From Dehalococcoidia bacterium (GTDB taxonomy: Bacteria; Chloroflexota; Dehalococcoidia; GIF9; UBA5629), in the NCBI GenBank assembly GCA_003484395.1, contig DNCV01000087.1:1-7487 (forward strand): 7,487 nt of DNA, in the 5' to 3' direction. The notes beneath the pieces were generated by a model. The model saw only the letters and a program-made list of their open reading frames with translations, was not told the origin of the DNA and did no database searches. Positions 1 to 6,025 of this stretch are shown here, one piece after another. How positions within the stretch are numbered: the stretch's first letter is position 1; each line of letters starts with the position of its first letter. A program made the translations under genes and the position numbers.

Positions 1-179
1 TGAATAAGAATGTTCCTACCTCTTCCCTTTCCAGCTATCCCCGCGCCGTCGAGATTGCCGAAACGCTGAAAAAATGGATTAAGGATGGCACGTTCCAGTT
101 GACCGGCCCGGTAGCGCCGCTGCCAGGGGTGGAATCAGGTTACAAATTAAAACCGCTGGAAGAACGCCCAGTTGATTAG
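1..179 (+). CDS. Homocysteine biosynthesis protein, HcyBio (DUF39/COG1900) family, C-terminal fragment
   Basis: This is the 3' end of a gene that begins before the window. The frame is open from position 3 and gives 58 residues ending in VD and a TAG stop at 177-179. The stretch YPRAVEIAETLKKWI, followed by a TGPVAPLPG-like segment and KLKPLEE, resembles the conserved C-terminus of HcyBio proteins. Full-length members have roughly 400 residues, so only the tail is visible. In methanogens this family is implicated genetically in making homocysteine from aspartate semialdehyde and sulfide, acting in the cytoplasm with a NIL-domain 4Fe-4S partner. Exactly such a partner follows 45 bp downstream on the same strand, which strongly supports the call. 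No catalytic residues can be judged from this fragment. Some family members carry C-terminal CBS or ferredoxin domains; this one ends without either. Confidence 0.8.
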   Translation, partial: NKNVPTSSLSSYPRAVEIAETLKKWIKDGTFQLTGPVAPLPGVESGYKLKPLEERPVD

Positions 180-180
180 C

Positions 181-214
181 TGCCCTATTGATTGGTTGCC
201 CTATTGATTGGTTG
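181..214 (+). repeat. Perfect 16-bp tandem duplication between two operon genes
   Basis: The unit TGCCCTATTGATTGGT occurs at 181-196 and again without mismatch at 197-212, with a two-base start of a third copy (TG, 213-214). It fills nearly all of the 45-bp gap between the HcyBio stop and the ribosome binding site GGAGGT (214-219) of the next gene. A recent slippage duplication is the simplest reading. A regulatory role is possible but nothing else supports it. Confidence 0.9.
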
Positions 215-224
215 GAGGTAACAC

Positions 225-635
225 ATGACAGTTTCAAAACGATTGGTATTACATTTTCCCCCCAGGCTTACCGATAGGCCGATTGTTAAACATTTGGTTA
301 AGGATTACGGCCTTGATTTTAATATCCTGAAAGCATCTATCTCTCCCGGTGAGGAGGGGATGCTGATAATGGAGTTGTCGGGAAAACGGGAGGATTATGA
401 TAAAGGCGTGGCTTTTCTCCTTAAATCCGGCGTGAAAATACAGTCATTGAGTCAGGATATTGTCCGCAATGAACAACGCTGTACTCATTGCGGCGCCTGT
501 GTTGCCATCTGTCCTTCAAAGGCATTTACCGTCAATCCGAAAACGAGGGAAGTAGCCTTTGACCATGACAAGTGTGTCGCCTGTGAGCTATGCATTCGCG
601 CCTGTCCGCCCCATGCCATGGAAGCACATTTATAG
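225..635 (+). CDS. NIL domain protein with two 4Fe-4S ferredoxin clusters (homocysteine synthesis partner)
   Basis: The 136-residue protein has an N-terminal NIL domain (about 5-76: RLVLHFPP, a GLDFNIL segment, LMIMEL-type beta strand and GVKIQSL). NIL is the small ACT-like domain also found at the end of methionine ABC transporter ATPases. Two ferredoxin motifs follow: CTHCGACVAICP with Cys86/89/92/96, and CVACELCIRACP with Cys117/120/123/127. Both have the full spacing for a 4Fe-4S cluster. The start is ATG 225, with GGAGGT at 214-219 five bases upstream. Such proteins sit beside or are fused to HcyBio proteins in methanogens and many anaerobes, and are thought to supply electrons or handle sulfur during reduction of aspartate semialdehyde plus sulfide to homocysteine. 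The NIL domain may bind an amino acid, but this is unproven. It is presumably cytoplasmic. The HcyBio gene lies upstream and the UPF0280 gene begins 3 bp after the stop. Confidence 0.92.
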   Translation: MTVSKRLVLHFPPRLTDRPIVKHLVKDYGLDFNILKASISPGEEGMLIMELSGKREDYDKGVAFLLKSGVKIQSLSQDIVRNEQRCTHCGACVAICPSKAFTVNPKTREVAFDHDKCVACELCIRACPPHAMEAHL

Positions 636-638
636 AAA

Positions 639-1370
639 ATGTATGAACCTCGAACATATCGAAGTTGGATGCATAACAAAGAGCTCATTTCATTTGTGGT
701 TGTAGTTCGTGAGACGGATCTTCATATCAGCGCCTGCAAGAATCTCGAAAAAGAAGCGAAGGATGCTGTTACTCGATGCCGGTTGCCTCTGGAGCAGTAC
801 ATTGAGAGCGATCCTCCGTTTCTCTACGCCTTGGAACCGTATTCGGTTGCCGATGATGCTCCACCAATCGTAAAAGAGATGTCGCATGCGGCGGCAAAAG
901 TCTGTGTCGGGCCGATGGCGGCTGTAGCCGGCGCTGTTGCCGAGTTTGTCGGCAATGAGCTGTTACGTTACTCTCCTGAAGTCATAGTTGAAAACGGCGG
1001 AGACATCTTTCTCAAGATGACGACAAACTGTCATATCGGTATTTATGCAGGCGAGTCATCGCCGTTTACCGGTAAAATAGCATTGGAGATATATCCTGAG
1101 GATATGCCCGTGGGTGTTTGTACGTCTTCCGGCACAGTGGGACATTCGCTCAGTCTCGGGCGATCGGATGCGGTGACTGTGCTGGCAAGATCGACATCGC
1201 TTGCCGATGCTGCGGCAACCGCTCTGGGGAATCGCATAAAGTCGCCTCAAGACATCGCTGCCGCTATCGATTATGCTCAGACAATTCCCGGCCTTTCGGG
1301 AATTCTCTTAATCAAGGATGACAATATGGGATTGTGGGGAAATGTGAAAATTATTTCGCTAAAATCCTGA
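639..1370 (+). CDS. UPF0280 (COG2122) ApbE-like protein, probable sulfur-assimilation partner
   Basis: The 243-residue cytoplasmic protein matches the UPF0280 family along its length. It has the typical opening YEPRTYR, VGPMAAVAGAVAEFVG (90-105), VENGGDIFL (117-125), VCTSSGTVGHSLSLGRSD (160-177) and the ApbE-like DAAATALGN (190-198). Cys161 lies in the family-conserved CTSSG segment; Cys33, 47, 89 and 131 are also present. The start ATG lies 3 bp after the preceding stop without a clear Shine-Dalgarno, so translation is probably coupled. The opening YEPR motif supports this start over Met11. The fold is related to the FAD:protein FMN transferase ApbE, but flavin transfer has not been assigned to this family. 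From memory, a COG2122 protein has been linked genetically to cysteine and homocysteine formation with sulfide in Methanosarcina. Its place directly after HcyBio and NIL-ferredoxin genes fits that role. The family call is firm; the biochemical role is inferred. Confidence 0.9.
   Translation: MYEPRTYRSWMHNKELISFVVVVRETDLHISACKNLEKEAKDAVTRCRLPLEQYIESDPPFLYALEPYSVADDAPPIVKEMSHAAAKVCVGPMAAVAGAVAEFVGNELLRYSPEVIVENGGDIFLKMTTNCHIGIYAGESSPFTGKIALEIYPEDMPVGVCTSSGTVGHSLSLGRSDAVTVLARSTSLADAAATALGNRIKSPQDIAAAIDYAQTIPGLSGILLIKDDNMGLWGNVKIISLKS
1283..1304 (+). repeat. Perfect 8-bp inverted repeat inside the 3' end of the UPF0280 gene
   Basis: AATTCCCG (1283-1290) pairs perfectly with CGGGAATT (1297-1304) around the six-base loop GCCTTT. 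It lies in codons for the IPGLSGI segment, about 65 bp before the stop. The following bases CTCTTAATC are only weakly T-rich, so it is at best a poor terminator. No better stem-loop was found between this gene and the convergent gene that ends at 1391. It may be chance. Confidence 0.6.
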
Positions 1371-1390
1371 TGATGACCGTTAATGTGCAG

Positions 1391-2113
1391 TTAGTTAGAA
1401 CAGCAGGGCACTTCGATATTCATTACGGCGCTGGTCCGTGCATTATTGCTGTCGACAACAGTGACGGTGATGACGACGCGTTTCTCTGCGGTGGTGGCTA
1501 TATACTGAATCTTTGAGCCTTCACCTTCCAGCTTGCCTATTGTTGCGCCCCAGATATATTTCAGCGGATCGCCGTCAGGGTCAATAGCTACACATTCGAA
1601 TTCAGCCGTGGTATACCGCTTTACCTTCGGTATCTCCATATCCGGCTTTAGGCTTACCGGCAAGTGTCCCTTTACATAAATAATGAAATCTTTGATGACA
1701 GGCGGTTGATTCGGCTTCTGGGTAGCTGCCGGTAGTGTTGCCAGGATATTTAGAGATTGCTCGGTTTTAAGCCCTTTGCTGTCGCTGACGATGACTTTAA
1801 CCACACAAACGCCGGCGGTTTCGGGCGCAGTCCAGACAACTTTGCTGTCGCTGCCTGCAATTGTGCCTCTATCGGCTGTCCATGTATAGTTAATTGTATC
1901 TTCATCAGGATCGACAGCAACACAGGTGATTTCGGTTTTGCCTCCAACGTCCACCTGTATATTGGCCAGCATCTGACTGATTACCGGCGCTCTGTTTTCT
2001 TCTGTTTTCGGTGGTTCTGTCGTCGGGCTTGAGTTGCTGCAGCCTGCAATAAAAAGTGCGGCAAGCGCTATCATAACGTAGGATAAAGATATGTGTAATC
2101 GTCTTTTCGACAT
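1391..2113 (-). CDS. Secreted lipoprotein with two Ig/PKD-like repeats
   Basis: The 240-residue product begins with a lipoprotein signal peptide: SKRR, a hydrophobic stretch (about 10-22) and the lipobox FIAGC with Cys25 as the lipidated residue. A short Ser/Thr/Pro linker (26-40) follows, then two beta-sandwich-like repeats at about 42-126 and 137-235. The repeats are visibly homologous: CVAVDPDEDTINYTW (64-78) and CVAIDPDGDPLKYIW (174-188) lie exactly 110 residues apart. Each is followed by a G-rich turn and a (V/I)xVxDS strand. DPDxD turns in such domains may bind calcium. Non-lipidated cysteines are 64, 103, 174, 237 and 238; repeat 2 lacks the partner of Cys103, and the chain ends PCCSN. 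The start has a partial AAAAGG site. It lies 23 bp downstream of a MauE/DoxX-like gene on the same strand, probably in one operon. Location would be the outer face of the cytoplasmic membrane. Repeats of this kind usually mediate adhesion or protein contacts; the specific role is unknown. Confidence 0.82.
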   Translation of the reverse strand: MSKRRLHISLSYVMIALAALFIAGCSNSSPTTEPPKTEENRAPVISQMLANIQVDVGGKTEITCVAVDPDEDTINYTWTADRGTIAGSDSKVVWTAPETAGVCVVKVIVSDSKGLKTEQSLNILATLPAATQKPNQPPVIKDFIIYVKGHLPVSLKPDMEIPKVKRYTTAEFECVAIDPDGDPLKYIWGATIGKLEGEGSKIQYIATTAEKRVVITVTVVDSNNARTSAVMNIEVPCCSN

Positions 2114-2136
2114 CGCTATAACCTTTTCGAGCGGGC

Positions 2137-2694
2137 TTACTTTCCTGCTTTATCTTTGCCGGCCAACCGGGTTAAGCATCGGCGGGAAGCAAGGTATTTA
2201 CCAGGATACACAATTATTATAACAACCGCAAGGATTATCATTCCAATGTCAAGGAATAACGACTGAAGAGGGCTTATAATGCCGAAAATTTCTTCCCAGA
2301 TGCCGAAGCAGGCGCAATCCGGGAACTTATTTGTTCCCTGAGCAATGGTCCATGCGTTGTTAGCCAGGAATGCGCCTGACAGGGGCAATGTGATAGTTGC
2401 CATAAGCCGCGGGACAAAGCCGATGATGAGGAAAATACCTAGGAGCGTTTCGATCAAAGGAAGAACCCACGGGAACAAAACTTCCCCGATGAATTCATAG
2501 AACGCCGGCGTACCCAGCCAGTCAGGAATAATGACATTAAGAAACTCGATTGATTGCCCGGGCAGTTCTCCGTATCCGAATAATTTGCCGGTGCCGCCTG
2601 CAAGAATTATTAGACCGACAATGATACAGGCAATCCATACTGTAATCGACCTTGCTTTTGAACCGAATGTATCGGAAGTTATTTGTGCAGACAT
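2137..2694 (-). CDS. MauE/DoxX-family redox-associated membrane protein
   Basis: With the ATG at 2694 the protein has 185 residues and about four membrane helices (roughly 17-36, 70-93, 97-117 and 147-164). Family signs are helix 1 with LAGGTGKLFG (31-40), the QSIEFLNVIIPDW loop, a PLIETLLGIFLIIG helix, and the extracytoplasmic-type motif FPDCACFGIW (124-133) with Cys127 and Cys129, corresponding to the CGCFG motif of MauE proteins. MauE helps maturation of methylamine dehydrogenase. Relatives elsewhere are thought to pass electrons or disulfides across the membrane, often with thioredoxin-like partners. No thioredoxin gene is seen here; the next gene on this strand, 23 bp downstream, encodes a cysteine-containing lipoprotein. 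The start is uncertain. An in-frame TTG at 2745 would add 17 residues (IGFPRVFR-type sequence, not family-like), and neither start has a strong ribosome binding site. I prefer 2694, which also leaves room for a promoter upstream. Confidence 0.82.
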   Translation of the reverse strand: MSAQITSDTFGSKARSITVWIACIIVGLIILAGGTGKLFGYGELPGQSIEFLNVIIPDWLGTPAFYEFIGEVLFPWVLPLIETLLGIFLIIGFVPRLMATITLPLSGAFLANNAWTIAQGTNKFPDCACFGIWEEIFGIISPLQSLFLDIGMIILAVVIIIVYPGKYLASRRCLTRLAGKDKAGK

Positions 2695-2731
2695 GCGAAA
2701 AACTCGTGGGAAACCTATTGACTTTGTGAAA

Positions 2732-2761
2732 ACTATACCATACAATACCTTCCGTATGCAA
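2732..2761 (-). promoter_or_regulatory. Candidate sigma-70-type promoter for the MauE-like/lipoprotein unit
   Basis: Reading the minus strand, TTGCAT (plus positions 2756-2761) and TATAGT (2732-2737) are separated by 18 bp and resemble -35 and -10 boxes. Transcription would begin near 2725, about 30 bases before the ATG at 2694. This would exclude the alternative TTG start at 2745. Matches are imperfect and found by eye only. Confidence 0.3.
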
Positions 2762-2930
2762 AAATTGGCTTGCTGCTGTGTCGTTTGTAGGTGCCCTCTT
2801 TAATGGGGAGTGCAGTTTTCAGGTTCACCCTTCCGATGATTTTCCTGGAACAGAGAGAAAGAGGTTTTTCCCTAGAGACATGCAACACCAAAGGTAGCAT
2901 CGGTATTTTTAATTTCTTAAGGAGGAGCAG

Positions 2931-3233
2931 ATGGCTCTAGAGGACAAAACCTTGACTTGCTCAGATTGTGGCAAACCATTCACGTTCACTGTGGGCGAGC
3001 AGGAATTCTACAAAACAAAGGGACTACAGCACGATCCGGCACGTTGCCCTGATTGCAGGGCATCACGGAGGAAGGGACGTTCAGGCGCTGGTGGTTACGG
3101 CCAACGACAGATGTATACGGCAACGTGCGCAAGTTGCGGTGCCACCTGTGAGGTTCCGTTTGAACCCAAACAGGACCGACCTGTTTATTGCAGCGCCTGT
3201 TATTCCGCACAGAAAAAAGACGCTAGTAACTAG
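2931..3233 (+). CDS. Small double zinc-ribbon protein
   Basis: The 100-residue protein has two cysteine-rich modules joined by a Gly/Arg-rich linker (44-60). Module one (about 6-45) has CxxC at Cys10/13 and CPDC at Cys39/42 around FTFTVGEQEFYKTKGL, the pattern of the probable zinc-ribbon domain (zf-trcl type). Module two (about 62-92) has CASCGATC (Cys66/69/73) and RPVYCSACY (Cys87/90) with VPFEPKQDRPVYC between, a common partner of the first module in Chloroflexota and other anaerobes. Each can bind one zinc. The start is certain: AAGGAGG at 2919-2925 lies five bases before ATG, the best ribosome binding site in the window. It seems monocistronic, preceded by a divergent gene and followed at once by a terminator. 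Basic residues in the linker would allow RNA or DNA binding, but no function is established. Such short ribbons are often abundant or stress-related proteins; this is inference. Confidence 0.88.
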   Translation: MALEDKTLTCSDCGKPFTFTVGEQEFYKTKGLQHDPARCPDCRASRRKGRSGAGGYGQRQMYTATCASCGATCEVPFEPKQDRPVYCSACYSAQKKDASN

Positions 3234-3240
3234 CTGAGAC

Positions 3241-3290
3241 CTAAAGCTCTCTTAGCCTTCTCCCAACTGAGAGAGCTTTAGTATAGTTTT
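3241..3290 (+). terminator. Intrinsic terminator after the zinc-ribbon gene
   Basis: CTAAAGCTCTCTTAG (3241-3255) pairs with CTGAGAGAGCTTTAG (3267-3281) over 15 positions with one G-T wobble and no mismatch, around an 11-base loop. TATAGTTTT (3282-3290) follows as a broken T-tract. The stem starts eight bases after the zinc-ribbon stop codon at 3231-3233. The near-symmetric stem could also end transcripts from the other direction, but no minus-strand gene leads into it. Confidence 0.78.
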
Positions 3291-3308
3291 ATAAGAGTCG
3301 TTACGATG

Positions 3309-3336
3309 TGAAGAACACATCATTCTTTGTTCTTCA
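3309..3336 (+). promoter_or_regulatory. 9-bp perfect inverted repeat abutting the DUF503 start codon
   Basis: TGAAGAACA (3309-3317) is the exact reverse complement of TGTTCTTCA (3328-3336), with a ten-base spacer. The right arm ends on the base before ATG 3337 and occupies the place where a Shine-Dalgarno would lie; that place is pyrimidine-rich instead. It could be an RNA hairpin controlling initiation or an operator for a dimeric repressor. The role is inference; the symmetry is seen directly. Confidence 0.6.
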
Positions 3337-3630
3337 ATGAATACGGGTGTCTGTAAAATCAGGTTGCATTTTCCTGAGAGCCAGTCTCTCAAGGAAAAAC
3401 GACGGATAATTAAACCTATCATTACACGTCTTCGAAACATGTACAATGTCTCTATTGCCGAGGTTGATGATCAGGATTTATGGCAGATAGCTACTATCGG
3501 CGTCAGTTGTGTCAGCAATAATGACCACCATATTGATGAGATGCTGACGAGCGTATTAACCTTCATTACCGATAGCTATCCCAATGTTGAAATCATCGAA
3601 CAGGAAATAGAGGTTTTCCACGGTCCGTAG
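3337..3630 (+). CDS. DUF503 (YlxP-like) small conserved protein
   Basis: The 97-residue protein shows the DUF503 pattern: the opening strand CKIRLHFPES, SLKEKRRIIKPIITRLRNMYNVS-type helix (about 17-39), the hallmark AEVDDQDLWQIATIGVSCVSN (about 41-61) and a final IEIEVFHGP-like strand. Length is normal for the family. The start is ATG 3337 because no ATG, GTG or TTG lies upstream in frame before a TAA at 3292, and the residues after it match the family's beginning. There is no Shine-Dalgarno. In Firmicutes the family member YlxP is encoded with nusA, infB and rbfA and is thought to be tied to ribosome or RNA work. Here it sits 21 bp before a DUF1998 helicase and is probably co-transcribed with it. 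The function of the family is not firmly known. Confidence 0.9.
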   Translation: MNTGVCKIRLHFPESQSLKEKRRIIKPIITRLRNMYNVSIAEVDDQDLWQIATIGVSCVSNNDHHIDEMLTSVLTFITDSYPNVEIIEQEIEVFHGP

Positions 3631-3651
3631 TTAGTGTATAGTTAGCCTGTA

Positions 3652-5940
3652 ATGGATGCCGACATATTCGTTGAGTATCTAATTTCGCACCCTGATTATG
3701 AAGGACAGGTTGTTCATGTCCAACATATCCCTTCTATCGAAGCTGATTTTGGTAAACTTGACGCTTCTCTGAATTCTGACTTACAGCAAAGGCTAACTGC
3801 AGGTGGAATCAGATCGTTTTATTCCCATCAGGCAGAGACAATCAATGCTGTACGACGGGGCAGAAATATCATCATCGCTACCGGGACAGCCAGTGGGAAG
3901 ACGTTATGTTACAACGTGCCTGTGCTTGATACCCTTGCTAATGACAGCGCCAGCCGGGCGCTATACCTGTTTCCTACAAAAGCGCTGGCACAAGATCAAC
4001 TACGGAATGTGAACCAGTTGATTCACCGTTCTCCTGGATTTGCCGATATCTGTGCAACCTTCGATGGCGATACTCCTCAAACGGAGCGGCCTGCAATAAA
4101 GAAACATGCACGCATTGTGCTTACCAATCCCGATATGCTTCATATCGGCATCCTTCCGAATCATCGTACGTGGGCTACTTTCCTGCAAAAGCTGAAAATT
4201 GTCGTTGTTGATGAAGCCCATATGTATCGCGGGATATTCGGCTCGCATGTTGCCCATGTCCTGCGACGATTGCGCAGACTATGTCATGCCTATGGGGGCT
4301 CTCCGCAGTTTATTCTATGTTCGGCGACGATTGCCAACCCTGGTGAGCATGCTGAAAATCTGGTGGGACTGCCGTTTACTGTCATCAACAAAAATGGGGC
4401 GCCCCAGGGTAAACGATCCTTTGTTTTCTGGAATCCGCCGTTTACGGATGCGGCTAAAGGATTTCGGCGGAGTCCGAACAGCGAAGCTGCATCTCTATTT
4501 ACTGAACTTGTACGACATAAAATCAGGACGCTGGCATTTGCCAGAACCCGTAAACTGACCGAGCTCATCTATATTTATTCTCGCGAACATTTGGGGCCGG
4601 CGCTGGCTGAAAAAATAAAGCCGTATCGTGCGGGCTATATTGCTGAAGACAGACGTCATATCGAGAGAGAATTATTCAGTGGCCACCTGCTGGGAGTGGT
4701 AGCAACCACGGCGCTGGAACTGGGTATCGATATCGGTGATCTTGATGCTACCGTGCTCACAGGATATCCTGGGAGTATTGCCAGCACCTTTCAGCAGGCT
4801 GGCCGCAGCGGACGAAGAAACAAAGCGTCATTGAGCTTTCTTATCGGCGGCAATAATCCTCTCGATCAATACATTATGCGTAATCCTGATTTTCTATTCA
4901 GTCGCGGCTATGAAAATGCCATGATTAACATTGCCAATCCGAATATACTTGGCCCTCATCTTCTCTGCGCTGCATGGGAGAAGCCACTGACGATAGAGGA
5001 TAGCGAGTTCTTCGGGTGTAGCTATGATGATATGGTGCAGCATTTATCGACAATAGGTAAACTGCATAACAGGCTTGGCAAATGGTATCTTTCGCCGTCA
5101 GTTACCAGTCCTTCACAGGGCGTAAATATACGTTCCGCCTCCGATTCCGATTATGTCATTATCGATGCCGTGCATAACTATGAGGTGCTGGAGACAATCG
5201 AATCGGGCATTGCCTTTTCGCAGATACATCCCGGCGCCGTATACCTGCATCAGGGTGAACCATTCGTTATTACCTCCCTCGATATCGAAAAGAGAGTTGC
5301 ATTGGCTTCACCGTCCGATCTTCCCTTTTATACACAATCAAGAGAGCTGGTCGATGCCCGGATAAAAAAAGTGCATCGGCAAAAAGAGGTCAATGCGGTT
5401 TCAGTTCATTTCGGTGATGTAGAGGTGACGACTGAAGTTGTCGGGTTTAAGCGAAAAAAACAGTTCACCGATGAAGTTATTAATGAAGAGCTTCTTGAAT
5501 TACCTCCGCAGCATTTCTACACGCAGGGATTATGGTTCGATATTCCACCATGGACTATTGATGCTATCGCAAAAGAAAAGCTGGATTTTGCCGGCAGTTT
5601 GCATGCTGTGGAACATGCGGCGATCGGTATGCTGCCGTCATTTGCATTATGTGACCGCAACGATATCGGCGGCATGTCTACCCCTTTGCACCCTGATACA
5701 GGAAAGCCGCAGATATTTATTTATGATGCCTATCCGGGAGGCATAGGGATTGCGGAACACGGATACGATGTAATTCAATCCCTTTGGGAGGCAACGATGC
5801 AGGTTATTCAGGAGTGTCCCTGCGAGGATGGTTGTCCAGGATGCATACAGTCTCCGAAATGCGGCAATAATAACGAGCCTCTCGATAAAAAAGGTGCAAT
5901 GCTGATGTTAAGGGTGCTTCTTGGTTTGGGTAGGGGGTAA
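3652..5940 (+). CDS. DEAD/DEAH-box helicase with C-terminal DUF1998 region, MrfA-like
   Basis: The 762-residue superfamily 2 helicase has all expected motifs: FYSHQ (56-60) as a Q-like motif, motif I TGTASGKT (77-84), motif II DEAH (187-190), motif III SAT (224-226), TLAFARTRK (293-301), ATTALELGIDIGDLD (351-365) and motif VI QQAGRSGRR (381-389). A C-terminal half follows, with FDIPPW (629-634), the DUF1998 core around HAVEHAAIGMLP (651-662) and YDAYPGGIGIAE (691-702), and a cysteine cluster CPCEDGCPGCIQSPKCGN (722-739: Cys722, 724, 728, 731, 737). In Bacillus subtilis MrfA (YprA, about 750 residues) this arrangement makes a 3'-5' DNA helicase with a zinc-binding four-cysteine site, acting in repair of mitomycin C damage. 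Length and order agree. The start at 3652 lies 21 bp after the DUF503 stop and lacks a clear ribosome binding site. DNA repair is the likely role, inferred by family. Confidence 0.93.
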   Translation: MDADIFVEYLISHPDYEGQVVHVQHIPSIEADFGKLDASLNSDLQQRLTAGGIRSFYSHQAETINAVRRGRNIIIATGTASGKTLCYNVPVLDTLANDSASRALYLFPTKALAQDQLRNVNQLIHRSPGFADICATFDGDTPQTERPAIKKHARIVLTNPDMLHIGILPNHRTWATFLQKLKIVVVDEAHMYRGIFGSHVAHVLRRLRRLCHAYGGSPQFILCSATIANPGEHAENLVGLPFTVINKNGAPQGKRSFVFWNPPFTDAAKGFRRSPNSEAASLFTELVRHKIRTLAFARTRKLTELIYIYSREHLGPALAEKIKPYRAGYIAEDRRHIERELFSGHLLGVVATTALELGIDIGDLDATVLTGYPGSIASTFQQAGRSGRRNKASLSFLIGGNNPLDQYIMRNPDFLFSRGYENAMINIANPNILGPHLLCAAWEKPLTIEDSEFFGCSYDDMVQHLSTIGKLHNRLGKWYLSPSVTSPSQGVNIRSASDSDYVIIDAVHNYEVLETIESGIAFSQIHPGAVYLHQGEPFVITSLDIEKRVALASPSDLPFYTQSRELVDARIKKVHRQKEVNAVSVHFGDVEVTTEVVGFKRKKQFTDEVINEELLELPPQHFYTQGLWFDIPPWTIDAIAKEKLDFAGSLHAVEHAAIGMLPSFALCDRNDIGGMSTPLHPDTGKPQIFIYDAYPGGIGIAEHGYDVIQSLWEATMQVIQECPCEDGCPGCIQSPKCGNNNEPLDKKGAMLMLRVLLGLGRG

Positions 5941-6025
5941 GTATGCAATCCTATGGTTATAAACTTGCTTTCGATAGTAATAGACAGCTACAATTATGCA
6001 GCATTACAAGGATTGACTGCCGAAA

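Noticed and set aside
1757..2032. 91-codon + strand open frame opposite the lipoprotein gene.
   Set aside because: The minus-strand frame has a lipobox and two homologous repeats; the antisense frame has no recognisable features.
2695..2930. Divergent intergenic region searched for a riboswitch, small RNA or a + strand promoter for the zinc-ribbon gene.
   Set aside because: No strong stem-loop or well-spaced promoter boxes were found; GAGACA (2875-2880) and TATTTT (2904-2909) are 23 bp apart, too far for a standard promoter.
4199..4558. 119-codon + strand open frame inside the helicase gene.
   Set aside because: The overlapping helicase frame carries all motifs through this stretch, so this is a frame shadow.
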